Below, piece after piece: positions 18,493 to 26,884 of a stretch of 64,000 nucleotides of DNA. Origin of the DNA: Curtobacterium sp. MCBA15_012. Its GTDB lineage: Bacteria > Actinomycetota > Actinomycetes > Actinomycetales > Microbacteriaceae. Both the position numbers and the translations under genes were made by a program. Within the stretch, counting starts at the first letter, position 1; every line of letters begins with the position of its first letter. Where the stretch lies: contig NZ_CP126267.1 in assembly GCF_001864935.2 (NCBI RefSeq), forward strand, positions 2,356,001-2,420,000, given 5' to 3'. The notes below the pieces were generated by a model that did no database searches, had not been told where the DNA came from, and was given only the letters and a program-made list of their open reading frames with translations.

Positions 18493-18548
18493 CCGGACCG
18501 CGGGGTCGCGAACCTGGCGGAACGCGCCGAAGTCGAGGCTCGCTCGCC

Positions 18549-19067
18549 TCAGTACCCGCCGACGATCTCGTCCCAGTCGGGCTCCCGGTGCCGCCGCCGG
18601 GCCTCGTACCCCTCGACCAGGTCGTGCAGCACGGCGACCACGAGGTCGGCGTGCGGGACGTCGCCGAGCACCACGGGCGGTTCGTCGCCGGGGAAGACGA
18701 GGACGTCCCCGGACCGCCACACCCCCTGCATGCCTCGACGCCGGACGGTCACGTCGTAGCCCCGCGAGTGCAGGAGCTCCCGGCGCGTGCGGGTCCCGAG
18801 GCCGTGCACGACGACGAGCCGCCGCGTGGTGACGACGTACCGCTCCGACATCCAGCGGAACAGCGGCACGAGGCCGCCGAGCACGACCAGCAGCAGCGTC
18901 ACCGCCGCGACCACGACGTTCACCCACGCCAGCTGCGCGCGGAACACCCCGAAGCCGAACCCACCGGCCGCGGCGACGAGCACGACGAACACCGCCGGAC
19001 GGACGAGCCGCCGCGCGTGCGGCCGGAGCCGGGCGACGACGCGTTCGGGCGGCGGCTCGGCGGTCAT
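18549..19067 (-). CDS. Small PH-like-domain membrane protein
   Basis: 172 residues from ATG 19067 (a second in-frame ATG at 19079 would overlap birA by 8 nt). Two hydrophobic segments (about 25-40 and 50-70) precede a soluble region with YVVTTRRLVVVHGLGTRTRRELLHSRGYDVTVRR, the pattern of bacterial PH-like (bPH_2/YdbT) domains, and an acidic C-terminus. Such proteins are membrane-anchored with unknown roles. It follows birA directly on the same strand. Confidence 0.75.
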   Translation of the reverse strand: MTAEPPPERVVARLRPHARRLVRPAVFVVLVAAAGGFGFGVFRAQLAWVNVVVAAVTLLLVVLGGLVPLFRWMSERYVVTTRRLVVVHGLGTRTRRELLHSRGYDVTVRRRGMQGVWRSGDVLVFPGDEPPVVLGDVPHADLVVAVLHDLVEGYEARRRHREPDWDEIVGGY

Positions 19068-19071
19068 GCCG

Positions 19072-19935
19072 TCATGCATACCGCAGGTGGGTGAGGTCCC
19101 CCACCGCGACGCCCCTCTCCGCGCCGTCCCGATCCCGGATCGTGATGCGGCCGTCGTCGTCGACGCCCGTGGCGTCCGCCTCGGTGACGCTGCCGTCGGG
19201 CAGCTCCAGACGGACGCGGCGGCCGATCGTGCCGCACGCACCACGGACCCGCGACCGCACCCCGTCGGCGGCCGCACCACCCGCGACCAGGGCGGCCACC
19301 GCCTCCAGGACGGCCGTGTGGAAGCCGGACGCGACCGCGTCGGCCAGGTCGGCCGCCCCGCCGGTCGCGCCCGCGACCGTCAGCGATGTCGCGGTCGGCG
19401 TCGGCAGCGCGTCCGCGGGGATCGTCAGGTTGACGCCCGCGCCGACGACGACGCTGCCGTCCGCGGCGACCTGGCAGAGGATCCCGCAGACCTTGCGGCC
19501 GTCGACGAGCACGTCGTTCGGCCACTTCACGAGCACGCGCGGCTCCGGCGTCCGGCCCGCCGTCTCCTGGTCACCGGTCGGCCGGGAGGCGCGGCGCACG
19601 TCGTCCGCGTCCGGCAGGACCGCGGTCACCGCGTCGCGCATCGCGAGCCCGGCGACGAGCGGCAACCAGCCGCGGTCGCGGTCGTCGAGGTCGGCGCGCA
19701 CGAGCAGGCTGAGCGCGAGGGTCTGGCCGGCCGGAGCGAACCACGTGCGGTCCAGGCGGCCACGGCCCGCGGTCTGGTCGAGGGTCACGACCACGCTGCC
19801 GTGCGGCCGGTCGACGGCGACCGCGAGCAGGTCGGCGTTGGTCGAGCCGGTGCGCGCCGGGGCGTCGAAGGTCCCGCCGGCGGCCGCGACCACGCTCCGG
19901 GCAAGCGGGAGGGTCGGCTGCTCGGGTGTGGACAT
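19072..19935 (-). CDS. birA: Biotin-[acetyl-CoA-carboxylase] ligase
   Basis: 287 residues with the biotin protein ligase core: TGSTNADLLAVA, the biotinyl-AMP loop QTAGRGRLDRTWF, LALSLLVRADL, KWPNDVLVDGRKVCGILCQV and GAGVNLTIP. There is no N-terminal helix-turn-helix, so it is a monofunctional ligase and not a biotin-operon repressor. It lies back to back with accD and should biotinylate the carboxylase alpha subunit at 27779. A loop with RRASRPTGDQETAGRTPEP (about 110-128) carries a GGGAGGCGCG core in the DNA (19584-19593) and looks like an expansion. Confidence 0.93.
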   Translation of the reverse strand: MSTPEQPTLPLARSVVAAAGGTFDAPARTGSTNADLLAVAVDRPHGSVVVTLDQTAGRGRLDRTWFAPAGQTLALSLLVRADLDDRDRGWLPLVAGLAMRDAVTAVLPDADDVRRASRPTGDQETAGRTPEPRVLVKWPNDVLVDGRKVCGILCQVAADGSVVVGAGVNLTIPADALPTPTATSLTVAGATGGAADLADAVASGFHTAVLEAVAALVAGGAAADGVRSRVRGACGTIGRRVRLELPDGSVTEADATGVDDDGRITIRDRDGAERGVAVGDLTHLRYA

Positions 19936-19997
19936 GCACGCAAATCTACGGGCAGGAACCGTGGGGGTCCTCCAACCGGCGCCGTCGTGGCCGCCGG

Positions 19998-20003
19998 TAG
20001 GGT
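19998..20003 (+). promoter_or_regulatory. -10 box for the AccD gene, leaderless
   Basis: TAGGGT ends 6 nt before the GTG at 20010. Confidence 0.5.
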
Positions 20004-20009
20004 GAGCGG

Positions 20010-21605
20010 GTGACCACAGGAGACACCCCCGACCTCTCGACCACGGCCGGTCGCCTCGCGGACCTGCGCGACCGCTACCACGAGGCCGTCACCGCCGCGG
20101 GCGAGGCCGCCATCGCGAAGCAGCACGCGAAGGGCAAGGGCACCGCCCGGGAGCGCATCGAGCAGCTCCTCGACGACAACTCGTTCGTCGAGTTCGACGA
20201 GTTCGTCCGCCACCGCACCACGTCGTTCGGCATGGACGCCAAGCGCCCGTACGGCGACGCGGTCGTCACCGGCGTCGGCACGATCCACGGCCGCAACGTC
20301 GCGGTCTACGCTCAGGACTTCACGGTGTTCGGCGGCTCCCTCGGCGAGGTCGCCGGCGAGAAGATCGTCAAGGTGATGCAGCACGCACTGAAGACCGGCG
20401 TGCCGATCATCGGCATCCTCGACTCCGGCGGCGCCCGTATCCAGGAGGGCGTCGTCGCGCTCGGCAAGTACGGCGAGATCTTCCGCCTGAACACCCAGGC
20501 GTCGGGCGTCATCCCGCAGATCTCGATCGTGATGGGCCCGGCCGCCGGTGGCGCCGTGTACTCCCCCGCGCTCACCGACTTCGTGATCATGGTCGACAAG
20601 ACGAGCCACATGTTCGTCACCGGCCCGGACGTCATCAAGACCGTCACGGGCGAGGACGTGGGCTTCGAGGAGCTCGGCGGCGCGCAGACCCACAACGCGG
20701 TCTCGGGCGTCGCGCACTACCTGGCCGAGGACGAGACCGACGCGCTCGACTACGCGCGGTCGCTCATCGGGTTCCTGCCGGACAACAACCTGTCCGACGC
20801 CCCGGCGTACGACGTCGTCCCCGAGCTCGAGACCACCGACGCCGACCACGAGCTCGACACGGTCATCCCGGACTCGACGAACCAGCCGTACGACGTCACG
20901 GCGATCATCGAGCACCTCGTCGACGACGGCGACTTCCTCGAGGTCCAGCCGCTGTTCGCGCCGAACATCCTGATCGGCTTCGGCCGGGTCGAGGGCCGCA
21001 CGGTCGGCATCATCGCGAACCAGCCGCAGGCGATGGCCGGCACGCTGAACATCGACGCCGGCGAGAAGGCCGCGCGCTTCGTCCGGTTCTGCGACGCGTT
21101 CGGCATCCCGATCCTGACGCTCGTCGACGTGCCGGGCTACCTGCCCGGCACCGACCAGGAGTGGACCGGTGTCATCCGCCGCGGCGCCAAGCTCCTGTAC
21201 GCCTACGCCGAGGCCACCGTGCCGCTCGTCACGGTCATCACCCGCAAGGCCTACGGCGGCGCGTACATCGTGATGGGCTCGAAGCAGCTCGGCGCCGACA
21301 TCAACCTGGCATGGCCGACCGCCGAGATCGCCGTCATGGGCGGCCAGGGCGCGGTGAACATCCTGTACCGGGCCGAGATCAAGCGGGCCGAGGAGGCCGG
21401 CGAGGACGTCGCCGCCGTGCGGGCCCGCCTGGCCAACGAGTACACGTACAACGTGGCCTCGCCGTACCTCGCGGCGGAGCGCGGCGAGCTGGACGGCATC
21501 ATCCAGCCGCACGCGACGCGCGTCGCCGTCATCAAGGCGCTGCGGGCGCTCCGCGGCAAGCGTGCCTCGCTGCCGCCGAAGAAGCACGGGAACATCCCGC
21601 TGTGA
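20010..21605 (+). CDS. accD: Acyl-CoA carboxylase beta (carboxyltransferase) subunit
   Basis: 531 residues, normal for actinobacterial AccD/PccB. The family landmarks include [37 protein letters not shown], the oxyanion-forming GGARIQEGV and [22 protein letters not shown] in the N-half, and [14 protein letters not shown] and [17 protein letters not shown] in the C-half. It transfers CO2 from carboxybiotin to acetyl- or propionyl-CoA, giving malonyl- or methylmalonyl-CoA. GTG 20010 shows a leaderless pattern. The epsilon subunit follows. Confidence 0.95.
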   Translation: MTTGDTPDLSTTAGRLADLRDRYHEAVTAAGEAAIAKQHAKGKGTARERIEQLLDDNSFVEFDEFVRHRTTSFGMDAKRPYGDAVVTGVGTIHGRNVAVYAQDFTVFGGSLGEVAGEKIVKVMQHALKTGVPIIGILDSGGARIQEGVVALGKYGEIFRLNTQASGVIPQISIVMGPAAGGAVYSPALTDFVIMVDKTSHMFVTGPDVIKTVTGEDVGFEELGGAQTHNAVSGVAHYLAEDETDALDYARSLIGFLPDNNLSDAPAYDVVPELETTDADHELDTVIPDSTNQPYDVTAIIEHLVDDGDFLEVQPLFAPNILIGFGRVEGRTVGIIANQPQAMAGTLNIDAGEKAARFVRFCDAFGIPILTLVDVPGYLPGTDQEWTGVIRRGAKLLYAYAEATVPLVTVITRKAYGGAYIVMGSKQLGADINLAWPTAEIAVMGGQGAVNILYRAEIKRAEEAGEDVAAVRARLANEYTYNVASPYLAAERGELDGIIQPHATRVAVIKALRALRGKRASLPPKKHGNIPL

Positions 21606-21636
21606 GCCGGGTCGCACACACCGGGGACGTGCGCTG

Positions 21637-21897
21637 ATGGGCCGCCACGCAGCGGTCGTCCCGCCGGTGCCCGAGGAGCCCGTGTCGGTCGCCGACGTGC
21701 GGGTCGTCGCCGGGGAGCCCTCGCCCGAGGAACTCGCCGCGGTCGTCGCGGTCCTGCAGCGTCAGGCCGACGAGGCCGCCGCGCTCGGTGCCGCCGAGGT
21801 CGCCGTCTCCCCGCGCTCCGGGTGGGAGGTCTCGGCCCGCGGGCTGCGCCGCCCGCTCGACCACGGCCCCGGCGCCTGGCAGCGCGCGACACGCTGA
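21637..21897 (+). CDS. Acyl-CoA carboxylase epsilon subunit
   Basis: An 86-residue protein 31 nt after accD. The motif DVRVVAGEPSPEELAAVVAVLQRQ is the helix conserved in AccE/PccE, and the C-terminus RPLDHGPGAWQRATR is also typical (GPGAW). Actinobacterial epsilon subunits bridge alpha and beta subunits and raise activity of the complex. ATG 21637 is preceded by a weak GGGGA. Confidence 0.85.
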   Translation: MGRHAAVVPPVPEEPVSVADVRVVAGEPSPEELAAVVAVLQRQADEAAALGAAEVAVSPRSGWEVSARGLRRPLDHGPGAWQRATR

Positions 21898-21991
21898 CGC
21901 GATCCGACCCGTCGCGATCCGCGCCGCCGTCGTCGGTCCGGGCCCGCCGACGGTCCGCACCCGGTGCCGGACGTCACCCGACCCACACCCA

Positions 21992-22024
21992 CGAGACCCC
22001 CGTCGTCGACCGGCGGGGGTCTCG
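21992..22024 (+). terminator. Terminator after accD-accE
   Basis: An 11-bp stem (CGAGACCCCCG 21992-22002, complement 22014-22024) followed by TTGCGT. Confidence 0.75.
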
Positions 22025-22336
22025 TTGCGTCCACCGTCACGCGCGGCGATGTACCCCGCTCCGGGCGGCACAGCGACCCGTTCCCGTGCCGTTGCAGGAT
22101 GCACTCAGGGGTCGGTCTGCCCTCGAACGGGGGGCACGGAGAACGCGGATCGCGCGGAACGCCGCAGATTGTCCCCCATAATGACGACTGACACGTGTCG
22201 ACGGCCACGGCATAGTCGTACGTGTTCGGTGTCCTTCGTTGAAGAACATCGTTGGTCGGTGGCTGACTAGGGTACGACGTCACCGGCCAGCTACGGGCCA
22301 GGGCGGTATTCGGGTTGCCGCTCAGGCCCGGGTCGC

Positions 22337-22370
22337 GAACGGGCCGGTCCCCTCGGGGTCCGGCCCGTTC
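22337..22370 (-). terminator. Terminator of the two-component operon
   Basis: A perfect 11-bp stem GAACGGGCCGG (22337-22347) with complement at 22360-22370 and a self-pairing CCCC/GGGG interior, just after the operon's last stop. Confidence 0.75.
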
Positions 22371-22387
22371 CCCCTTCCCCCCGGCGC

Positions 22388-23437
22388 TCAGACCGAGGCG
22401 TGACGCGGGATCTCGAGCCACACCACGACCGAGTCGTCCTCGTCGCCGTCCCCGTCGTCGTGCCCGGCACCGAGCGCCGCGGACTCGCTCGCCGCGGTGT
22501 CGAGCCGCAGCCCCACCACGGTCACGGCCGCGTCCGAGCCCTCGGGCACCGTGCGGACGATCACGTTGTCGGCCTCGCGGGCCTGCCGGAGCGCGTCGGC
22601 CAGTCGGGCGTGCACGCGGCGCAGGTCGTCGATCTCCAGGTCGTCGAGACCGCCGTCGTCGTGCAGCTGCACGGTCGCGCCACGCCGGCGGAGGCGCATC
22701 ACCTCGTCGCGGACGTCGTCGGAGAGCAGGGACCGGCCGCGGATCTCGTCGCGGATCGCCTGCTCCAGGTGCAGGCACTCCGCGCGCTCGTCGTCGGAGA
22801 GGTCCCCGCCGGTCGCCATGATCCGCTCGAGCATCGGCAGCGCCATCCGCGTGGTCTGGCTCAGGCGGAACTGCCGTTCGAACACGTGCGCGTCCTGGGC
22901 GGCCTGCCAGTCGGCGGTCTCCTGCTCGGCGAGCACGAAGTCCCGGGTGACCCGGACCGCCCGCTCCATCGCGATGGCGAACCCGCTGGCGATCACGACC
23001 CAGGCGACGCTGCCCGCGACACCGAGCGACTGGAGCGCCGGGAGGCCCGCCCACCCGACCGAGAACAGCGTGAGGAACCCCACGCCGACCCAGGCGAACG
23101 CGCGCCGCCCACGGACGACGAGCACGACCATGAGCGTGCCGACCGCCGCGACCCACCAGGTGGTGTGCTCGTGGTCCCGCGCGAGGTCGATGACCGGTGC
23201 CTCGATCACGGGGATCACGAGCGCGGTGGCGAGCGCGAAGCACGCGGCCCACACCGGCAGCACCCGGCCGGGCAGGAACAGCGCGACCCCGGTGGCCGCG
23301 GCGTACAGGACCATGCAGGCCACCACCGGACCGGCGTCGGCGACGCGCGGCAGGGAGACCGTGGCGAGCACCAGGTGGTACACGGAGAACAGCGACGCGA
23401 GACCGATGGCGATGCCGGCCGGGACCGAGATCCTCAC
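22388..23437 (-). CDS. Membrane protein resembling a degenerate sensor kinase
   Basis: 349 residues starting at the GTG that overlaps the kinase stop (GTGA). Six to seven hydrophobic segments occupy residues 1-185. A helical region (FERQFRLSQTTRMALPMLERIMATGG, then LEQAIRDEIRGRSLL) resembles the dimerisation and linker helices of NarL-partner kinases. The rest, ending in an acidic GHDDGDGDEDDSVVVWLEIPR, lacks a recognisable N-box or G-boxes for ATP binding. It may be an accessory or dominant partner of the adjacent kinase (inference). Confidence 0.75.
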   Translation of the reverse strand: MRISVPAGIAIGLASLFSVYHLVLATVSLPRVADAGPVVACMVLYAAATGVALFLPGRVLPVWAACFALATALVIPVIEAPVIDLARDHEHTTWWVAAVGTLMVVLVVRGRRAFAWVGVGFLTLFSVGWAGLPALQSLGVAGSVAWVVIASGFAIAMERAVRVTRDFVLAEQETADWQAAQDAHVFERQFRLSQTTRMALPMLERIMATGGDLSDDERAECLHLEQAIRDEIRGRSLLSDDVRDEVMRLRRRGATVQLHDDGGLDDLEIDDLRRVHARLADALRQAREADNVIVRTVPEGSDAAVTVVGLRLDTAASESAALGAGHDDGDGDEDDSVVVWLEIPRHASV

Positions 23438-24726
23438 GGTCGACCTCCCGTCGCCGTCCACGCCAGGCGGATCCGGGTGCCCGCACCGGGGGCGCTCTGC
23501 ACGGTGGCGGTGCCGCCGGCCATCACGACGCGTTCGACGATCGACCGCCGGACCCCGAGCCGGGCAGCCGGGACGGCAGACGGGTCGAAGCCCGCGCCGT
23601 CGTCGCCGACCTCGACGTGCACGGCCGATCCCCGCTGCTCGACGCGCACCCAGCGGTCGACCTCGGGACCACCGGCGTGCTGCACGCTGTTGACGGCTGC
23701 CTGGACCGCTGCCGAGGCGAGCGCGTCGGCCACGGTCGCGGGCATCCGCAGGCCACCGACGGGTGCTGCACGCACCGCGACGGGCGCGGCGAGCCCGGCG
23801 ACCGCGTCGACGATGCGCGCGCGGAGCTCGGTCGACGAGACCGGCGGTGCGTCGCCCGGCACGTCGGCGGCCGCGGCGTCGAGGTGGTCGACGGCGTTCC
23901 GGGCCATCCGGGCGGCGAGCGCCTGCGCCTCGGGCGTCTCTGCCCGGGCGGCGGACAGCAGCGTCGTGAGGACGCTGTCGTGCACGATGGCGTCGACCTG
24001 GACGCGTTCGACCTCGGTCGCGTGCGCCCGGATGGCGAGCGAGTAGCGGCGCACCGCGGTGGCCTGCGCGACGTCGACCGCGGTGGCCGCACGGCGGAGC
24101 AGGACCGCGATGACGAGCACGCCACCGCTGAGGATGACCGTGTACAGGCCGTCCAGCACTGCGCCGGCGCCGGCCTCGCCACCGACCGGGGTGAGCCGGA
24201 TCGCGACGTAGACGGCCGGGACCAGCGCGACGTAGACGGTCGCACGCCACGGTGCGAAGCCCATCGCCGCGGCGGTCGACGCGACGGTGCAGAACCACCA
24301 CGGCCACGGCGGCTGGGAGGCAGGCAGCGCGGTGTGCACCGTGAGCGGCCACGTCACGAGGACGACCAGGAAGAGCAGCGCGCAGACGATCTGCGCGACC
24401 TGGGCGTACCGCTGTACGAACGCGGTCACCCCGACGAACAGGAACGACGCCGCCATCACGCCCGCCGCGACCGGACCCCACACGGGGTCGAGGTACTGCA
24501 GCTGGCGGACGACGTTCGGCACGTTCACGGCACCGAAGCCGATCGCGGCGCTGGCGATCACCACGGCGAACACCCGCTCGACCGACGCCTGCGTGACGGC
24601 GGGCCGCACGCTCCGCGACGGGTCGACGCCGAACGGGGCCGGCTCGGCGACGGCGGGGGCCCGGTCTGCCGGTCCCCCGCCCGTCGCGTCGCCGTCGGTC
24701 GGCACCGGTGCCGCCGTGGTGTCCAT
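23434..24726 (-). CDS. Sensor histidine kinase
   Basis: 430 residues. A Pro/Ala-rich 45-residue head leads into about six membrane segments (50-210). The probable phospho-acceptor is His249 in VQVDAIVHDSVLTTLLSAAR. The ATPase domain has an N-box Asn346 (AAVQAAVNSVQHAGG) and G1 DDGAGF (375-380), and ends with GGTATVQSAPGAGTRIRLAW. It belongs with the NarL-type kinases. It is translated 5 nt after the response regulator and overlaps the next gene, so all three are one operon. The signal is unknown. Confidence 0.9.
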   Translation of the reverse strand: MDTTAAPVPTDGDATGGGPADRAPAVAEPAPFGVDPSRSVRPAVTQASVERVFAVVIASAAIGFGAVNVPNVVRQLQYLDPVWGPVAAGVMAASFLFVGVTAFVQRYAQVAQIVCALLFLVVLVTWPLTVHTALPASQPPWPWWFCTVASTAAAMGFAPWRATVYVALVPAVYVAIRLTPVGGEAGAGAVLDGLYTVILSGGVLVIAVLLRRAATAVDVAQATAVRRYSLAIRAHATEVERVQVDAIVHDSVLTTLLSAARAETPEAQALAARMARNAVDHLDAAAADVPGDAPPVSSTELRARIVDAVAGLAAPVAVRAAPVGGLRMPATVADALASAAVQAAVNSVQHAGGPEVDRWVRVEQRGSAVHVEVGDDGAGFDPSAVPAARLGVRRSIVERVVMAGGTATVQSAPGAGTRIRLAWTATGGRP

Positions 24727-24731
24727 CCGGG

Positions 24732-25448
24732 TCAGCGACCGTCGGTGTCGGGGTCGATGCCCGAGTCGAGCCCGGGCAGGATGCCGTCCTCGACGGCCCG
24801 GCGGAGCAGGTCGACCTTGGTCGGCGCGGGACGCCCGACCTCGACGTACTTCACGCGGATGCGGTCGAGGTACTCGCGGGCGGTGGAGTACCCGATCCCG
24901 AGCTGCTGGGCCGCGAGCTTGAGCGGCAGCCCCGAGGCGTACAGGTGCAGGATCTCGCGCTCGCGCCGGCCGAGCTGGGCCTTCGCGAAGTCCCGGTCGG
25001 CGTCGATGGCGCTCGCCCACTCGAGGTTGTTGAGCACGTCGCCGCGGGCGACGGTCGCGACCGCAGCCATGACCGTCTTCGTCGCCGACGACTTCGGGAT
25101 CACGCCGGCCGCCCCTGCGGCCAGTGCCTCCCGCACGCTCGCGACCCGGTCGGCGATGGAGTGCACCAGGACGGCCGATCCGGTGCCCTGCACACCCTTC
25201 ACGTTCGCCGTCACGGTCGAGCCGTCACCGAGGGAGAGGTCGAGCACGACGACGTCGACCTCGCGGTCTCCCAACTGCTGGATGTACTCCGGGACGCTCG
25301 CGGCGGTGAGCACCACCTCGAAGCCCTCGTTCTGGCACGCTGCCTGGATGCCGAGCCGCACGGACTCGTGGTCGTCGACGATCGCGACGCGCACGGGCCC
25401 TGTCGCCACGCTCGTCGCTCCGGTGCTGGTGTTCGTTCCTGTTGCCAC
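24732..25448 (-). CDS. NarL/LuxR-family response regulator
   Basis: 238 residues. The receiver domain has acidic pocket VDDH at 24-27, phospho-acceptor Asp70 (VVVLDLSLGDG) and Lys in GVIPKSSATKT. The C-terminal helix-turn-helix is LGRREREILHLYASGLPLKLAAQQLGIGYSTAREYLDRIRVKY. After it comes PTKVDLLRRAVEDGILP, a tail found in a conserved actinobacterial subgroup. GTG 25448 has GAGAGG upstream; a 16-residue Thr/Ser/Gly-rich head precedes the receiver domain. It leads the operon with the kinase. Confidence 0.92.
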   Translation of the reverse strand: MATGTNTSTGATSVATGPVRVAIVDDHESVRLGIQAACQNEGFEVVLTAASVPEYIQQLGDREVDVVVLDLSLGDGSTVTANVKGVQGTGSAVLVHSIADRVASVREALAAGAAGVIPKSSATKTVMAAVATVARGDVLNNLEWASAIDADRDFAKAQLGRREREILHLYASGLPLKLAAQQLGIGYSTAREYLDRIRVKYVEVGRPAPTKVDLLRRAVEDGILPGLDSGIDPDTDGR

Positions 25449-25468
25449 GGTGGCCTCTCGTTCCGATG

Positions 25469-25516
25469 CGCTCCCGATCCCTGATACCGGGAGCGATCAC
25501 AGGGAGAGGATACCGG
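25469..25516. promoter_or_regulatory. Candidate operator: hairpin and GATACCGG direct repeat upstream of the response regulator
   Basis: CGCTCCCG (25469-25476) and CGGGAGCG (25488-25495) form an 8-bp inverted repeat 21 nt before the start codon. GATACCGG occurs at 25483-25490 and again at 25509-25516, 26 bp apart, on one face of the helix. Auto-regulation by the response regulator is a guess. Confidence 0.35.
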
Positions 25517-25610
25517 CGACGGGTGTCGTCGGCGTTTCCGCACCACCCCGTGACGCAACTGCCGCCCGTGAGCCCGCTCCGGCGCTGCGGACGCGACCGC
25601 CCACCCGCCG

Positions 25611-26870
25611 TCAGGCGACCGGCACCAGGCGCGCCACGGCCTCCAGGTGGTGGGTGTGCGGGAAGAGGTCGAACGCACGCAGCGCCTCCAGGCGGTACCC
25701 GAGGTCCGCGAAGGTCGCGACGTCGCGCGCGAGCGCCACCGGGTCGCAGGCGACGTAGACGACCTGCGCCGGCTGGAGCGCCGCGATCTGGACGACCGTC
25801 TCGCGTCCGGCACCCGAGCGCGGCGGGTCGAGCACGACCGTGCCGGCGCGGAACCGCTCCTGCTCCGGCCGCGACGCGGCAGCGGCGGTCCGGGTGAGCC
25901 ACCGCTCGACGCGGCCGGTCTCGGCGCGGGCGCCGATCCACTCGGCCAGGTTCTCCTGCGCGTGCTCGGTGGCGCGCGGTGCGCTCTCGACGCTCGTGAT
26001 GCGCGCCTTCGGTCCGACGAGGTCGCCGAGGGCGGCGGCGAGCAGGCCGACCCCACCGTACAGGTCGAGGTGCTGCCCCTCGGGGTCGAGGCGGTCGCGG
26101 TCGACGAGGTCCTGCACGGCCGCGGTCAGCACGGCCGGAGCCTGCCGGTGCACCTGCCAGAACCCGGTGTCGTCGACCGCGAACGACCGCTCGCCGACGC
26201 GCTCGCGCACCACCGACGGGGCCTGGTCGTCGATCACCAGGCGGGCGCCCTCGGCACCGCTCGGGGCGATGACGTCGACGACTTCCGCGCCGGGCATCGC
26301 GCCGCGGGCGAGCGGCGCGGCGTCCTGCACGACCTGCGCGGCGAGCGGCAGCGACGTGACGGGGACGACGGAGTGGGAGCGTGCGGCGAAGGGGCCGGCG
26401 GTGCCGTCCTCGGCGACGTGCAGGCGCACGCGGGTCCGCCACCCGAGCCCACCCGCCGCGTCGTCGCCGGGCGCGGCCTCGACCACCACGTCGTGGCCGA
26501 GCACCTCGGTCAGGTCGGTACGGGCGAACCGGGCGAAGGCGTCCACGAGGACGTCGTGCTTGAGGGTGCGCTGGTGCGGCAGCGCGATGTGCCCGAACTC
26601 GGCACCCCCGGCGCGCTCGGCGGGGTCGCGGTCGAGGGCGGCCTCGGCCCACACGTGCTCGACGCGGTGCTCGCTCGGGGTCACGACCGAGACGGTGTCG
26701 GCGCGCCAGAAGGACTTCTTGCGGTCCTCGGTGACGCGGGCGACGACCCGCTCACCCGGGACGGCGTCGGAGACGAACACCACGCGCCCCTCGTGCCGTG
26801 CCACCGAGATGCCGCCGTGGGCGATCCCGGTGACGTCGAGTTCGAGCAGCGTTCCGACGGATTCACCCAT
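25611..26870 (-). CDS. TRAM-domain class I RNA methyltransferase (TrmA/RlmD family)
   Basis: 419 residues. An N-terminal TRAM domain (about 5-60, DVTGIAHGGISVARHEGRVVFVSDAVPGERV) precedes the methyltransferase: SAM site LDLYGGVGLLAAALGDLVG, active-site VVLDPPRSGAGRETV, and the catalytic cysteine in VYVACDPVALARDVATF. It should methylate C5 of a uridine in tRNA or rRNA. The cysteines that bind 4Fe-4S in RlmD are absent (AEAALDRDPAERAGGAEFGH at the equivalent position), as in many actinobacterial members. It is divergent from maf with a 14-nt gap. Confidence 0.92.
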   Translation of the reverse strand: MGESVGTLLELDVTGIAHGGISVARHEGRVVFVSDAVPGERVVARVTEDRKKSFWRADTVSVVTPSEHRVEHVWAEAALDRDPAERAGGAEFGHIALPHQRTLKHDVLVDAFARFARTDLTEVLGHDVVVEAAPGDDAAGGLGWRTRVRLHVAEDGTAGPFAARSHSVVPVTSLPLAAQVVQDAAPLARGAMPGAEVVDVIAPSGAEGARLVIDDQAPSVVRERVGERSFAVDDTGFWQVHRQAPAVLTAAVQDLVDRDRLDPEGQHLDLYGGVGLLAAALGDLVGPKARITSVESAPRATEHAQENLAEWIGARAETGRVERWLTRTAAAASRPEQERFRAGTVVLDPPRSGAGRETVVQIAALQPAQVVYVACDPVALARDVATFADLGYRLEALRAFDLFPHTHHLEAVARLVPVA

Positions 26871-26884
26871 GGTTCGATGTTCCC

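Larger units (their letters stand above)
21898..22387. other. 490-bp convergent intergenic region, two terminators, AT-richer centre
   Basis: Between accE (plus) and the degenerate-kinase gene (minus). Besides the two terminators, the centre (about 22165-22310) is clearly less GC-rich than its surroundings, with CCCCCATAATGACG, a 10-bp palindrome GACACGTGTC (22190-22199) and TCGTTGAAGAACATCGTTGG. No frame here has normal codon use. It could hold a promoter or a small RNA; neither is shown. Confidence 0.4.

Noticed and set aside
19072..19935. BirA as biotin-operon repressor
   Set aside because: The N-terminal helix-turn-helix of bifunctional BirA is missing.
22037..22249. 70-codon minus-strand frame in the convergent intergenic region
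   Set aside because: Codon use is unlike the genome, there is no ribosome site, and the product has no plausible fold.
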